Source: JANNWF01 sp038205755 | Lineage (GTDB): Bacteria; Pseudomonadota; Gammaproteobacteria; Xanthomonadales; Xanthomonadaceae | NCBI GenBank assembly: GCA_038205755.1 | Contig: JBBRBN010000011.1 | Coordinates: 1-64,000, forward strand | DNA length: 64,000 bases | Direction of reading: 5' to 3' | In this document: in pieces, positions 7,517 to 16,089 of the stretch | Layout of the letters: the number at the start of each line of letters is the position of its first letter | How positions within the stretch are numbered: position 1 is the stretch's first letter | Made by a program: the position numbers and the translations under genes | Notes under the pieces: generated by a model | What the model was told of the DNA's origin: nothing | Seen by the model: only the letters and a program-made list of their open reading frames with translations | Database searches by the model: none

Positions 7517-8910
7517 TCGAAGCGCTTGTCAAGCAGACGAATGGGCTTCTGCCGGGTTTCGATGCCGGTCTGCGTGGCCAGGCTGCCGAGCGCACACAGC
7601 TGCACGCCAACCTCGACGCCCAGCCGAGCGCGCAGCGTCTGAGCGAAGATATCGGTCAGCGCCGCGTCGTCGCTGCTGCCGCTGACTTCGACCTGCACCG
7701 CCAGCGCATCGCGGCCGGCGTCATCGCGGGTAGCGACACAGAGAAACTCGCCGGCATAGCGCGGCTGCGTTTCGAGAATCGGCGCGAACGCCTGCGGAAA
7801 CACGTTGATCCCGCGGATTTTCACCATATTGTCGCTGCGGCCGAGAAAGCCCTCGATGCGACGCAGGTTGAGACCCAGGCTCGACGGCGAGGTCAGCGTG
7901 CGAGTGACGTCGTGGGTGTTGAAGCGGATGATCGGATAGATGTCGTCCTTGTACAGGCAGGTCACCACCATGTCGCCGGGCGCGCCGTCGTCCGCCCCCA
8001 GGCCACTGTCGACATCGAGAATCTCGACGTACTGGGCGTCCTCCATCAGATACATGCCGTCGTGGTCGGGCCCCTCACCGGCGATCGCGCCGGTGTCACC
8101 GACACCGTACCAGTCGAACAGCTCGACGCCGCCCCAGGTCGCGCTCAGCGCTGCGCGCGACTCGCGGCCGAGGTGGCCGCAGACCATGCGCAGTGGAATG
8201 TCGCGACCCGGCTCAATGCCGGCTTCGCGGGCCACGTCGGCGAGCTTCTTGATGTAGTCGGCGAAGCCGACGATTACCGTTGCGCGCAGATCGCGCATCA
8301 GCTGCACCTGCTGCGCCGAGCGGGTCTCGACGCCGGTGCCGGCTGAACAGAACAGCGCCTGCGTGTAGTGGGTCACCGCCTCGCGCACGTAGTGACCGCC
8401 GTTGATCATGCCGTGGCCGTACACCGAGTGCACCACGTCGCCGGCACGCATTCCCTGCCAGCGGTACAGACGCGCCAGCAGCAGCGACTGCACCTCGCGC
8501 GAGCGCGGCGAGAACAGCAGCGGTTGCGGTCGTCCGGTGGTGCCTGAAGTGGTATGAAAAATCAGCGGCACGTTGCCGGCGTCGCTGCCGTCGCGCCAGC
8601 CGTGGAAGTCGCCGAGCGGCGGGTTGGCGGCCACCGACTGCATGATCTCGTGCTTGCCGAACACCGGCAGCTTGCCGATGTCGCGCAGCCCGTCGATGTC
8701 GCCCGGCTCAACGCCGTGGGCGCCCCACAGTCGCTGGTAGAACGGTATCTGCCAAGCGCGCGCAAGGCAGCGCCGGAAGGCGGCATCCTGCTGCGCGAAC
8801 AGCGCGTCGCGCGACAGAGCCCGGTGGCGCTGAGCAAAGCGTTCGTCGACCGGATAGTCGTCCAGCAGCTGCCGGGCCGAGAAGCTCTCGAAGTAGGTGG
8901 TCTGGCGCAT
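7513..8910 (-). CDS. phenylacetate-CoA ligase-like (PaaK family) acyl-CoA ligase
   Basis: This 465-residue adenylate-forming enzyme has the P-loop TTSGTTGRPQP at about 121-131, the aromatic-rich motif FDWYGVGDTGA, the Asp-containing hinge GFLGRSDNMVKIRGINVFP, and a C-terminal ETRQKPIRLLDKR where PaaK proteins keep the catalytic Lys. It would form an aryl- or alkyl-CoA from acid, ATP and CoA. ATG 8910 is chosen; the frame stays open into the 167-bp palindromic repeat upstream (to 9045), but that part merely translates the repeat. The repeat fills the gap between this gene and the MmgE/PrpD gene, splitting what looks like one long operon. Confidence 0.88.
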   Translation of the reverse strand: MRQTTYFESFSARQLLDDYPVDERFAQRHRALSRDALFAQQDAAFRRCLARAWQIPFYQRLWGAHGVEPGDIDGLRDIGKLPVFGKHEIMQSVAANPPLGDFHGWRDGSDAGNVPLIFHTTSGTTGRPQPLLFSPRSREVQSLLLARLYRWQGMRAGDVVHSVYGHGMINGGHYVREAVTHYTQALFCSAGTGVETRSAQQVQLMRDLRATVIVGFADYIKKLADVAREAGIEPGRDIPLRMVCGHLGRESRAALSATWGGVELFDWYGVGDTGAIAGEGPDHDGMYLMEDAQYVEILDVDSGLGADDGAPGDMVVTCLYKDDIYPIIRFNTHDVTRTLTSPSSLGLNLRRIEGFLGRSDNMVKIRGINVFPQAFAPILETQPRYAGEFLCVATRDDAGRDALAVQVEVSGSSDDAALTDIFAQTLRARLGVEVGVQLCALGSLATQTGIETRQKPIRLLDKRFE

Positions 8911-8922
8911 GCGTCTCTCCGC

Positions 8923-9089
8923 TAACCCGCATATTTCATGAATTCGCGCGATGATCGCGCAGGATGTTGTTCGCACAGGAGATTTCCCCAAGGAGCGGCG
9001 TAGCGCGCCACACGACCGACTGAGGAAAATCTCCTGTGCGGACAAGAGACAAGCGAGGGCGCGCGAAATTCATGAACCATGCGGGCTAA
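8923..9089 (-). repeat. 167-bp nested palindromic element, copy B (MITE-like)
   Basis: This is the inverted counterpart of the element at 1832-1998. Read on the minus strand it starts TTAGCCCGCATGGTTCATGA and carries the same GCACAGGAGATTTTCC inner stem arm, with the opposing arm slightly degraded (GGGGAAATCTCCTGTGC). The frame within the repeat is open in both copies. It sits 12 bp upstream of the ligase ATG and 6 bp from the stop of the MmgE/PrpD gene. Confidence 0.85.
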
Positions 9090-9095
9090 GTGGAT

Positions 9096-10472
9096 TCAGT
9101 CGCCGGCGGGCGGCTGCAGCGCGGCAGCAAGCTCGCGCACGTCGGCCATGGCGGCCAGCGACTGCAGCGCACAATCCAGCGTCGCGCGGGCGTCGGCGTC
9201 GAAGCCGGGGTCGGCGTGATCGAGGCAGTGGGAAAACTTCGCGTTCTGTCGCGCCGTTGACAGCGGCAGCGCCGGCGCGCCGAGAATCGCTTCGCGGGTG
9301 CGCTCCAGCGTGGCACCCGAGCGCAGCCGGACCAACAGCGTTTGCGGGGCCAGCGCATTGTCGTCCTCAACGCCGTTGGCTTCGACCGTAATCCGGCCGG
9401 CGTAGGCACCGCGACGCGCGTCGTTCAGTGCCGCCGGGCTGAAATCGTCGAGGCCAACGCCGCCGCGAGCGAGGCAGGTCGAGGCGAGATAGGGCAGGCA
9501 CAGGCGAGCGTAGCTGGCGGCCATTCCGGTGCGCAGCGGTCGGCCGATAAGGCGCCCTATGAGTGGTGGCGCGCGCAAGGTGATGCGATCAACGTCATCG
9601 GCGTGCAGCTCGCCGCTGCGCAGCAGTTCGGTCAACACGTCGAGCGTGCCGTGCGCAGCCCGGCCGGTCGGAAAGGGCTTGTGGCTGACCTGCTCGATCG
9701 CCCGCGTGGCGCCGCGGATCAGCGTCAGTCCGGGCGCGCTGGCGTGTTCGCCGTCGATCAGCGAAAAGTAGCCGAAGCTGCCCTCCAGCCAGTCGCGCGG
9801 ACCTTCGAGGCCGGCGCCGGCCAGATCAGCGGCGGTCAGCGCGGCGCGGGCGTTGAAGGCGATCTGCAGCGCCAGCGTCGGCAGGCCTTCGAGGTGCGCC
9901 TGCATGGTGCCGGAGAGCTGGCTGCAGGCCAGTCCCAGCGTTTGCTGCAGACGCTGCGCATCGAACTCGCGAAGCACGGCAATGCCGGCCGCCGCGCCGA
10001 GCGCGCCGCACATCGCCGGGCGGAAAAAGCGCATCGGTGCGCGGGCGCAGACACCAACCGCCGCCGCCACGTCGACCGCGATCACCACCGCGCGCAGCAG
10101 CACATCGCCGCTGACGCCGCCGCGCTCGTCGGCCTCGGTCAGCAGGCTCGCCAGCACCACCGCCATCGGGTGGACGACCGCCGGCTCGTGGACGCAGTCG
10201 AATTCCTGGTTGTGAATGGCGAAGGCGTTGAGCATCGCGGCCTGGTCGCGCGAGCAGCGCCGCCCGCTGCCCCAGACGCCGGCAGCGTTCGACCCGTTCT
10301 CGCACCACAGCGTCTGCAGCCGACGGCTGGATTCGATGCAGGCGCCGGACAGCGCCACGCCCAAGCTGTCGCGAACAAAGCGCAGCGCCGCAGCGCGCGC
10401 GCTTGGGGTCAGCGCGGCGTCGCGCAGCGCGTCGACGTGTGTCAGCAGCGGCTCGGTCAGACGTTCGCTCAC
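9096..10472 (-). CDS. MmgE/PrpD family protein (first copy)
   Basis: This 458-residue MmgE/PrpD protein belongs to the superfamily that includes 2-methylcitrate dehydratase PrpD and cis-aconitate decarboxylase. Recognisable parts are the helical N-terminal domain with FVRDSLGVALSG at about 28-39, FAIHNQEFDCVHEP (about 88-101, the conserved Asp/His region), and HKPFPTGRAAHGTLD at about 264-278, where the family usually has a KP-hPs-C-HP region. It lies 10 bp after the FAD-oxidase gene on the same strand. A hydroxy-di- or tricarboxylate (or its CoA ester) is the likely type of substrate. A second, divergent MmgE/PrpD gene lies at 13398-14795. Confidence 0.88.
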   Translation of the reverse strand: MSERLTEPLLTHVDALRDAALTPSARAAALRFVRDSLGVALSGACIESSRRLQTLWCENGSNAAGVWGSGRRCSRDQAAMLNAFAIHNQEFDCVHEPAVVHPMAVVLASLLTEADERGGVSGDVLLRAVVIAVDVAAAVGVCARAPMRFFRPAMCGALGAAAGIAVLREFDAQRLQQTLGLACSQLSGTMQAHLEGLPTLALQIAFNARAALTAADLAGAGLEGPRDWLEGSFGYFSLIDGEHASAPGLTLIRGATRAIEQVSHKPFPTGRAAHGTLDVLTELLRSGELHADDVDRITLRAPPLIGRLIGRPLRTGMAASYARLCLPYLASTCLARGGVGLDDFSPAALNDARRGAYAGRITVEANGVEDDNALAPQTLLVRLRSGATLERTREAILGAPALPLSTARQNAKFSHCLDHADPGFDADARATLDCALQSLAAMADVRELAAALQPPAGD

Positions 10473-10482
10473 TGCGACGGGC

Positions 10483-12048
10483 TCATGTCGACTGGCTCAC
10501 GTGCATCAGCACGCCGGGATTCATCAGACCATGCGGATCGAGCTGGCGCTTGATGGCATCAAACAGCGCCAGCGCGCCGGCGTCGCGACCCTCGCGCCAG
10601 CGATAGAACTTGCCGATCTGAAAATGCGCCGCGCCGTGCTCGTACATGGTGTCGGCAATGGCGCGCTTGAGCTCACCCACCAGCGCGCGCGCCGCCAGCG
10701 CTTCGGGGTGGGTCGCCAATTTGGCCAGGTGGTCGGGCTGCACCATCGCGCGATGGTAGTCGCTGAGCGCATCGGGCCAGTAGAACACCGGCTCGAACAG
10801 AAAGCCCTGCGCGCCAACCGTCGTCAGCAGCTGACCGATGACGATGGCATGGCGATCAAGCGCCTCGCGCTGCGACTCGATCAGCGCCGCCACCGCGCGG
10901 ATCGCCGGCAAGGCGCGCGAATGCGGGAGGATGCCGTGCACCGGCACCCAGCGTTCGCCATTCGGCCCGAGCATGCTGTTGGGCGGCGCAAACGGCGCGC
11001 TGCGGAGGACCTTTGGGATCGAATTGTCGACTTCGCGGGCGACCCCAGCGGCGGCTCTGCGCGCCGCACTCAGTCGCGCCCGCACGCTGGCCTCGTCGTC
11101 GGCCTCGATTGCCAGATGCACCGAGTATTGCGACGGGTCGAGAAAATTGCGGCCGGCGCCGACCAGCTTCAGGCCGCCGAGCAGGCCCTGCTTGCGAACC
11201 ACCTGGCCCAGCGTTTTGACGTCGCTGACCAGCCCGACGCGGCGCATTCGGACCTGCGCCAATACCGGATCAAAACCAAAACACTCGCTGGCCAGACCCT
11301 GCCGCGCGATCTCGCTCATCAGCGCCTGGGTGCGCTTGATGTCGACGCATTGGAACGAGAGATAGTCGACGCAGGCCGGGCGGGCAATCAGCCGCAGGCT
11401 GGCCTCGACCTTGATTCCCAGCGCGCCGCCGTCACCGAGAAACAGACCGCTGAGGTCGGGCCCGGCGTAGCGGAAAAATGCCGGCGCTTGCGGCACCGCC
11501 AGCGCGCCGCTGCGCACGTGTTGGCCGCTGGCGGTAAGCACGTCGAGACCGAGCAGCGAGTCGCCGACCGCGCCGTGCGTGCCGGAGCCGAGAAAGGTGC
11601 TGTTCTGCGACAGCGCACCGCCGACGGTGGCACCCAGGCCCGACAGCGGACCCCAGTACGGCGTGCGCACGCCGTGCGCTGCCAGCGCCTTGTCAAGAGC
11701 GGCCCAGGTGCAGCCGGCCTGCACTCGAACGAAGCGATCATCGAGATTGATCTCCAGCACCTGGTCAAGCGCTGACAGATCCACCGCCACGCACGGCGTC
11801 TGCGTCGCCAGATAGCCGTCGGTGTAGGACAGCCCGCCGCCGCGCGCGACGATGGCAACGCCGGCGTCGGTCAGCGTCGGCAGCGCCAGCGCCAGCGTTT
11901 GCACGTCGGCCGGCCGCAGCACCGCCGCCAGCGGCTCGCCGGTGGCGAAAACGTCCTGCGCAAACAGCGCGCAGCGCGCCGGATCGGTTGACCACTGCGC
12001 CGCGCCGAGCGACTGCGCCAGCTGCGCGAGCGCGGCCTGCACGCTCAT
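10483..12048 (-). CDS. FAD-binding oxidase/dehydrogenase (vanillyl-alcohol oxidase fold, GlcD-like)
   Basis: This 521-residue flavoprotein has an FAD-binding_4 (PCMH) domain at about residues 35-220. It shows the pyrophosphate loop IVARGGGLSYTDGY and the motif GPLSGLGATVGGALSQNSTF. A C-terminal cap ends LDPHGLMNPGVLM, the usual KxxxDPxxxxNPGK-like end. Relatives oxidise 2-hydroxy acids, cresols or related alcohols. The ATG overlaps the stop of the upstream reductase gene (ATGA), and the MmgE/PrpD gene follows 10 bp after it. Electron acceptor and substrate are unknown. Confidence 0.85.
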   Translation of the reverse strand: MSVQAALAQLAQSLGAAQWSTDPARCALFAQDVFATGEPLAAVLRPADVQTLALALPTLTDAGVAIVARGGGLSYTDGYLATQTPCVAVDLSALDQVLEINLDDRFVRVQAGCTWAALDKALAAHGVRTPYWGPLSGLGATVGGALSQNSTFLGSGTHGAVGDSLLGLDVLTASGQHVRSGALAVPQAPAFFRYAGPDLSGLFLGDGGALGIKVEASLRLIARPACVDYLSFQCVDIKRTQALMSEIARQGLASECFGFDPVLAQVRMRRVGLVSDVKTLGQVVRKQGLLGGLKLVGAGRNFLDPSQYSVHLAIEADDEASVRARLSAARRAAAGVAREVDNSIPKVLRSAPFAPPNSMLGPNGERWVPVHGILPHSRALPAIRAVAALIESQREALDRHAIVIGQLLTTVGAQGFLFEPVFYWPDALSDYHRAMVQPDHLAKLATHPEALAARALVGELKRAIADTMYEHGAAHFQIGKFYRWREGRDAGALALFDAIKRQLDPHGLMNPGVLMHVSQST

Positions 12049-13100
12049 CCTGACGCGCCCGCTACTCTGACCAGCGCCTTGCCCAGATTGTCGCCGCGCA
12101 TCAGCGCGCAGAAGGCCTCGGGCGCGGACCGCAGTCCGTCGAAAATGTCTTCGACGATGGCGAGCGATCCGTCGGCCAGATGCGGCAGCAGCTCGGCCTG
12201 CATCTCGGCCAGCCGTGGCCAGTGGTCGTGGACCACCAGCCCGGTCATGCTGGCGCGCGCGCCGATCAGCGGGCCAAGATTAGGCCCCGGCGGACGCTGC
12301 TCGCTGTTGTACTGATCGATCAGCCCGCACAGCACGATGCGTGCGCCGCGGCTGAGCCGCGCCAGTGCCGCTTCCAAAATAACGCCACCGACGTTGTCGA
12401 AATAAACGTCAATGCCGTCCGGACAGGCCGCATCAAGCGACTGCGGAAACGCCGCATCGCGGTAGCTCACGCAGTCGGAAAATCCGTAGCGCTGCAGGCA
12501 CAGCTCGCGCTTCGCCGCGCTGCCGACGATGCCGACCGCGCGCGCACCGGACCAGCGCGCCAGCTGACCGGCGACGCTGCCGACCGCGCCGGCGGCGGCT
12601 GAAATCAGCACCGTTTGACCAGCCGCAGGCGGCGCGATCAGTCGCAGGCCAGCCCACGCGGTGAGGCCCGGCAACCCGAGCGCGCCAAGATGCAGCGAAC
12701 TCGCCGCCGGCACCGCTGCGGGGCTGCCCGCGCCATGATTCGTCAGAGTGTCGACAATCCGCAGCCGAGCACGCGGCACGTCAACCCGCTGCGCCCAGCC
12801 GGCGTCGAACACCACCCGACTGCCCGTCGGAACAGCGTCGATGCGACTCTCGCAAACCACCCCGACGCCCATTCCCGGCACCTGCGCCCCAAGCGCCGGC
12901 CGCGCCGCCAGATAGCGCCCGGCAAGCAGCGGTCGCAGGTACGGATCCATCGACAGATACTCGACCTCCACCCGCACCTGATCGGCCGCCAGCGGCGCCA
13001 GTTCGACGGTATCGAGACGAAAGTCCTCCACTGTCGGCGCACCCTGCGGATAGCGCGCCAGACTGATCTGCTGGATATGCTCCTTATTGCCCGCTTTCAT
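12045..13100 (-). CDS. NADP-dependent oxidoreductase, zinc-independent MDR family (CurA/prostaglandin-reductase-like)
   Basis: This 351-residue medium-chain reductase without structural zinc cysteines has the nucleotide-binding stretch ISAAAGAVGSVAGQLAR. It also has YFDNVGGVILEAALARL and IVLCGLIDQYN, typical of CurA and leukotriene B4 12-hydroxydehydrogenase-like enone reductases. Such enzymes reduce activated C=C bonds with NADPH. ATG 13100 (MKAGNKEHIQQ) is preferred over an ATG at 13142 that lies in the A/T-rich promoter block. It is the first gene of the minus-strand operon reductase / FAD oxidase / MmgE-PrpD. Confidence 0.85.
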   Translation of the reverse strand: MKAGNKEHIQQISLARYPQGAPTVEDFRLDTVELAPLAADQVRVEVEYLSMDPYLRPLLAGRYLAARPALGAQVPGMGVGVVCESRIDAVPTGSRVVFDAGWAQRVDVPRARLRIVDTLTNHGAGSPAAVPAASSLHLGALGLPGLTAWAGLRLIAPPAAGQTVLISAAAGAVGSVAGQLARWSGARAVGIVGSAAKRELCLQRYGFSDCVSYRDAAFPQSLDAACPDGIDVYFDNVGGVILEAALARLSRGARIVLCGLIDQYNSEQRPPGPNLGPLIGARASMTGLVVHDHWPRLAEMQAELLPHLADGSLAIVEDIFDGLRSAPEAFCALMRGDNLGKALVRVAGASG

Positions 13101-13120
13101 CGGCCTGGCCCGTTTACCCC

Positions 13121-13140
13121 TATTGATATAGCAATATAAC
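13121..13140. promoter_or_regulatory. A/T-rich partial palindrome, candidate operator for the reductase operon
   Basis: TATTGATATAGCAATATAAC lies 21-40 bp upstream of the reductase ATG. The core TTGATATAGCAATATAA is an imperfect dyad, in a region otherwise near 65-70 percent GC by eye. It resembles the block upstream of gntR at 1004-1018. Binding by either GntR protein is inference. The remaining bases up to 13397 show no gene. Confidence 0.3.
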
Positions 13141-13397
13141 AAACCTCACCGGGCCAGCGACCTCTGCGCGCGCCAGCCCGAGGGCGCAGGTAGCCCGCCG
13201 CCGAGGCGGACAAAATCCCGCGAAGGACAGTCAGAAAAGCCGAAAAAAAATCGCCATCAGCAGCGCCATTTTCCGACGCCCAAACCGGATGGGCGTTGCC
13301 GATCAAACCGGTCTCGCGATGACGTTGAGCAGGAGTGACTGCGCAAGCCAATGCGGTCGGGTGCGAGACACCGGCCAAACCCCCGGCAGAAGAAAAA

Positions 13398-14795
13398 TCA
13401 GCGCGCCTCCTCAACCCGCAAATCAGCAAGCGCCCCGCCAAGCGCCGCCAGCGACCCGCCGCCAACCAGCCCCTGCGCAAGCTCAATGAGTCGCTGCGCG
13501 AGCAATCGATCAACCCCGCCCCATTGCGCCAGCCGCTGCATCTTGGCGTGCACGGCAGCGATGTCCATCGGCTGCTCGGGATCGCCCCACGCATCGCTGA
13601 CGCTCCGCAGCAGCGAGCGGCCGTCGCGCCAGACGACGCGCACGCTGGCGCCGTAGTGCTGCGGAAAAGCGGCGCTCAACGCCGGGTCTTCGATCACTGT
13701 CACCCTGTCACGCAGCGCAGCGAGGCCAGCACTGCGCAGGGCCTCGGGCAGATAGTGCGACAGCGCCGGGTCGCCGAGCACGACGATAGCCGCCGCCGCG
13801 TGCTGCAGGCTGAACTTGGCTTCAAGCTCGGTGCTCGGCTGCGGGCGATTGCAGAAGCGGATCGCTTCTTCGTAGGTGCTGATCTCGATGCGCTCGATGG
13901 CGTCGGCTGCGCTCGCCTCGCCGGCGGTCGCCGACCAGACCGCGCGCATCGCGTCGATGCACGGATGTACGTGACGGCAGGCCGGCCACGGTTTTAGGCT
14001 GGTGCTGTGAATCAGCCACGCAGGATCGTCGTCAATCACCTGCGACGGCTGCGCGTCGCCGGCGGTAGCGGCGAACAGCCCCTGCTCGCCCTCAAGAATG
14101 CGCCGCGGACCGCGCAGTCCGCGCGCTGCCAGGGTGGCCGCAACCACACCGCGCCGCGCCGCTTCGGCGTTGTGCAGCGACTTGGTCGGCACCGGCTCGT
14201 GGCGCATCTGCCAGAGACCGCCGGCGCTGCTGCCGGCGGTGCCAAGCGCATCGGCCAGCGCATCGGCCGACAGCTGCAGCAGCGAGCCGGCCGTCGCTGC
14301 GGCACCAAAGGTGCCGGCGGTCGACGTCGGGTGCCAAAACCGGTAGTGCTCGCGGCCGAGGCTGCGGCCAATGCGGATGCTCGCCTCGTAGCCGCGCACG
14401 ATGGCGTCGAGCAGGGCGTGCGCATCGTCGCCGCGCTGCTGCGCCAGCGCCAGCGCGGTGGGAATCACGATCGGCCCCGGATGCAGAATCGCCTCACGAT
14501 GCAGGTCGTCCATTTCCAGCACGTTGCCGAGCGCAGCGTTCAGTGCCAGAGCGTCCTCCAGCCGACGCCGGCCGACGCCGAGCGCGCTGCAGCGACCCGC
14601 CTCGCCCTCATCGGCAAGCCCGCGCAGCGTGACGCCGAGATCGCTGCGCAGCGCACCCAGCGCGCAGCCCAGCCAGTCGATCAACAGCAGCGCGGCGCGC
14701 GCTCGATCAATCGCGGTCACCGGCGCACACAGCCTCTGCGCCAGCCGTTCGGTCAGGCTGGCGGACGCGACGTCAGAGGGAGTTTGTCTGGACAT
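13398..14795 (-). CDS. MmgE/PrpD family protein (second copy)
   Basis: This 465-residue MmgE/PrpD protein has LLIDWLGCALGALRSDLG at about 47-64, LGNVLEMDDLHREAILHPG at about 93-111 with the conserved Asp-Asp and His, and LKPWPACRHVHPCIDAM at about 259-275, which is the canonical KP-aC-H-HP region. The first copy has lost that Cys, so the two are likely specialised for different substrates. It is divergent from the CoA-transferase gene (39 bp between starts). A short dyad CATAGCCTATG covers its start region at 14793-14803. Confidence 0.88.
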   Translation of the reverse strand: MSRQTPSDVASASLTERLAQRLCAPVTAIDRARAALLLIDWLGCALGALRSDLGVTLRGLADEGEAGRCSALGVGRRRLEDALALNAALGNVLEMDDLHREAILHPGPIVIPTALALAQQRGDDAHALLDAIVRGYEASIRIGRSLGREHYRFWHPTSTAGTFGAAATAGSLLQLSADALADALGTAGSSAGGLWQMRHEPVPTKSLHNAEAARRGVVAATLAARGLRGPRRILEGEQGLFAATAGDAQPSQVIDDDPAWLIHSTSLKPWPACRHVHPCIDAMRAVWSATAGEASAADAIERIEISTYEEAIRFCNRPQPSTELEAKFSLQHAAAAIVVLGDPALSHYLPEALRSAGLAALRDRVTVIEDPALSAAFPQHYGASVRVVWRDGRSLLRSVSDAWGDPEQPMDIAAVHAKMQRLAQWGGVDRLLAQRLIELAQGLVGGGSLAALGGALADLRVEEAR

Positions 14796-14834
14796 AGCCT
14801 ATGATCCTAACGCCAATCCGCGCGCTTGAACGCA

Positions 14835-16079
14835 ATGCCGACCTCGCTCGACGCCAGCCGCTTCTACTGCGCTCTGACGCCTGCTCTTGAGGTTTACGCA
14901 CCCGGCTGCGCCGGCCATTCATCGCTGTTCGAGCGCTGGCTGCGCGAGGCGCCGGAATGCAGCGCGGGAGTCCGCTACAGCGGCGTGCACATCCCCACCG
15001 TCAATCGCTTCGTTTTTGCCGATCTGCACCGCGATGCGCGCCAGCGCGGCATCTTTCTCAGCGCCGAGCTGCGCGCCGCGTGGGACGACGGCCGGTTCGA
15101 CTACCTGCCGATCAGCTACAGCGACACCTGGCGCTGGCTGGAACAACGGGCAGAGTTCGATCTCGCCCTGCTGCAGGTGGCGCCGCCCGACGCTGATGGC
15201 CGCTGCTCGCTTGGCGTCGGCTGTGATTTCTCCTCGGCCGCCTGGCCGCGTGCGAAACGCGTCTTCGCACACATCAATCCGCTGATGCCGTCGACCAACG
15301 GTCCGAGCATTTCGCTCAGCGACATTGATGCCGCTATCGAAAGCGCCGAGCCGCTGCTGACGGTCGACGCGCCGGCGGCCGACTCATCGCTCGATGCGCT
15401 GGCCGTCGCGGTTGCCAACATCATCGACGACGGCAGCACGCTGCAACTCGGTCTGGGTCGGCTGCAGTCGGCGCTGCTGCGCGCGCTGCGCGATCGCCGT
15501 CGCCTGCGCATTCACGCCGGCATGGTGTCGGACGGGCTGCTTGAACTGATCGACAGCGGGGCACTGGATGAAGCGCGCGACGCGGTGACCGCTGGCGTCG
15601 CCATCGGCAGCGCAGCGCTTTACCGGCGGGTCGCCGAACGGGTGCGCTTCGCGCCGGTCGGACACACGCACGCTGCCGGTGTGCTGGCCGCGATTCCAAA
15701 GCTGCAGGCGATCAACAGCGCGCTGCAGGTCGACCTGCTCGGGCAGGTCAACGGCGAGACCATCAGCGGTCGACAGATCAGCGGCGTCGGCGGGCTGCCG
15801 GATTTTCTTCGCGGCGCGCGGGCCTCGCCGGGTGGTCGCGGCATCGTTGCGCTGGCCTCCTGCACCTCGCGCGGGCAGTCGCGGATCGTCGCCCAGCTTG
15901 CGCCAGGCCCAGTCAGCGTCGCCCGCGTCGACGCCGACTGGGTAGTCACCGAACACGGCGCCGCCGACCTGCGCGAGCGCTCGGTCGACGCCCGCGCTCG
16001 CGCGCTGATTGCCATCGCGGCGCCCGATCAGCGCGAGCCGCTGGAGCGGCAGTGGCACGCGCTACGCCGGCTTCTGTAA
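14835..16079 (+). CDS. acetyl-CoA hydrolase/transferase (4-hydroxybutyrate CoA-transferase family)
   Basis: This 414-residue protein has the two-domain family-I CoA-transferase layout. The C-terminal domain shows DLLGQVNGETISGRQISGVG (Glu of the NGE triplet is the candidate for the glutamyl-CoA thioester) and DWVVTEHGAADLRERS near the end. The N-terminal domain has FDLALLQVAPPDADGRCSLG, typical of acetate- and 4-hydroxybutyrate-CoA transferases. ATG 14835 is used rather than the TTG 9 bp upstream. The stop is followed 10 bp later by a GntR/UTRA regulator on the same strand, so the two are probably one transcript. The gene offers a second way, besides the CaiB-type transferase and the ligase, to load CoA. 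Confidence 0.87.
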   Translation: MPTSLDASRFYCALTPALEVYAPGCAGHSSLFERWLREAPECSAGVRYSGVHIPTVNRFVFADLHRDARQRGIFLSAELRAAWDDGRFDYLPISYSDTWRWLEQRAEFDLALLQVAPPDADGRCSLGVGCDFSSAAWPRAKRVFAHINPLMPSTNGPSISLSDIDAAIESAEPLLTVDAPAADSSLDALAVAVANIIDDGSTLQLGLGRLQSALLRALRDRRRLRIHAGMVSDGLLELIDSGALDEARDAVTAGVAIGSAALYRRVAERVRFAPVGHTHAAGVLAAIPKLQAINSALQVDLLGQVNGETISGRQISGVGGLPDFLRGARASPGGRGIVALASCTSRGQSRIVAQLAPGPVSVARVDADWVVTEHGAADLRERSVDARARALIAIAAPDQREPLERQWHALRRLL

Positions 16080-16089
16080 GGTGGGGCGG

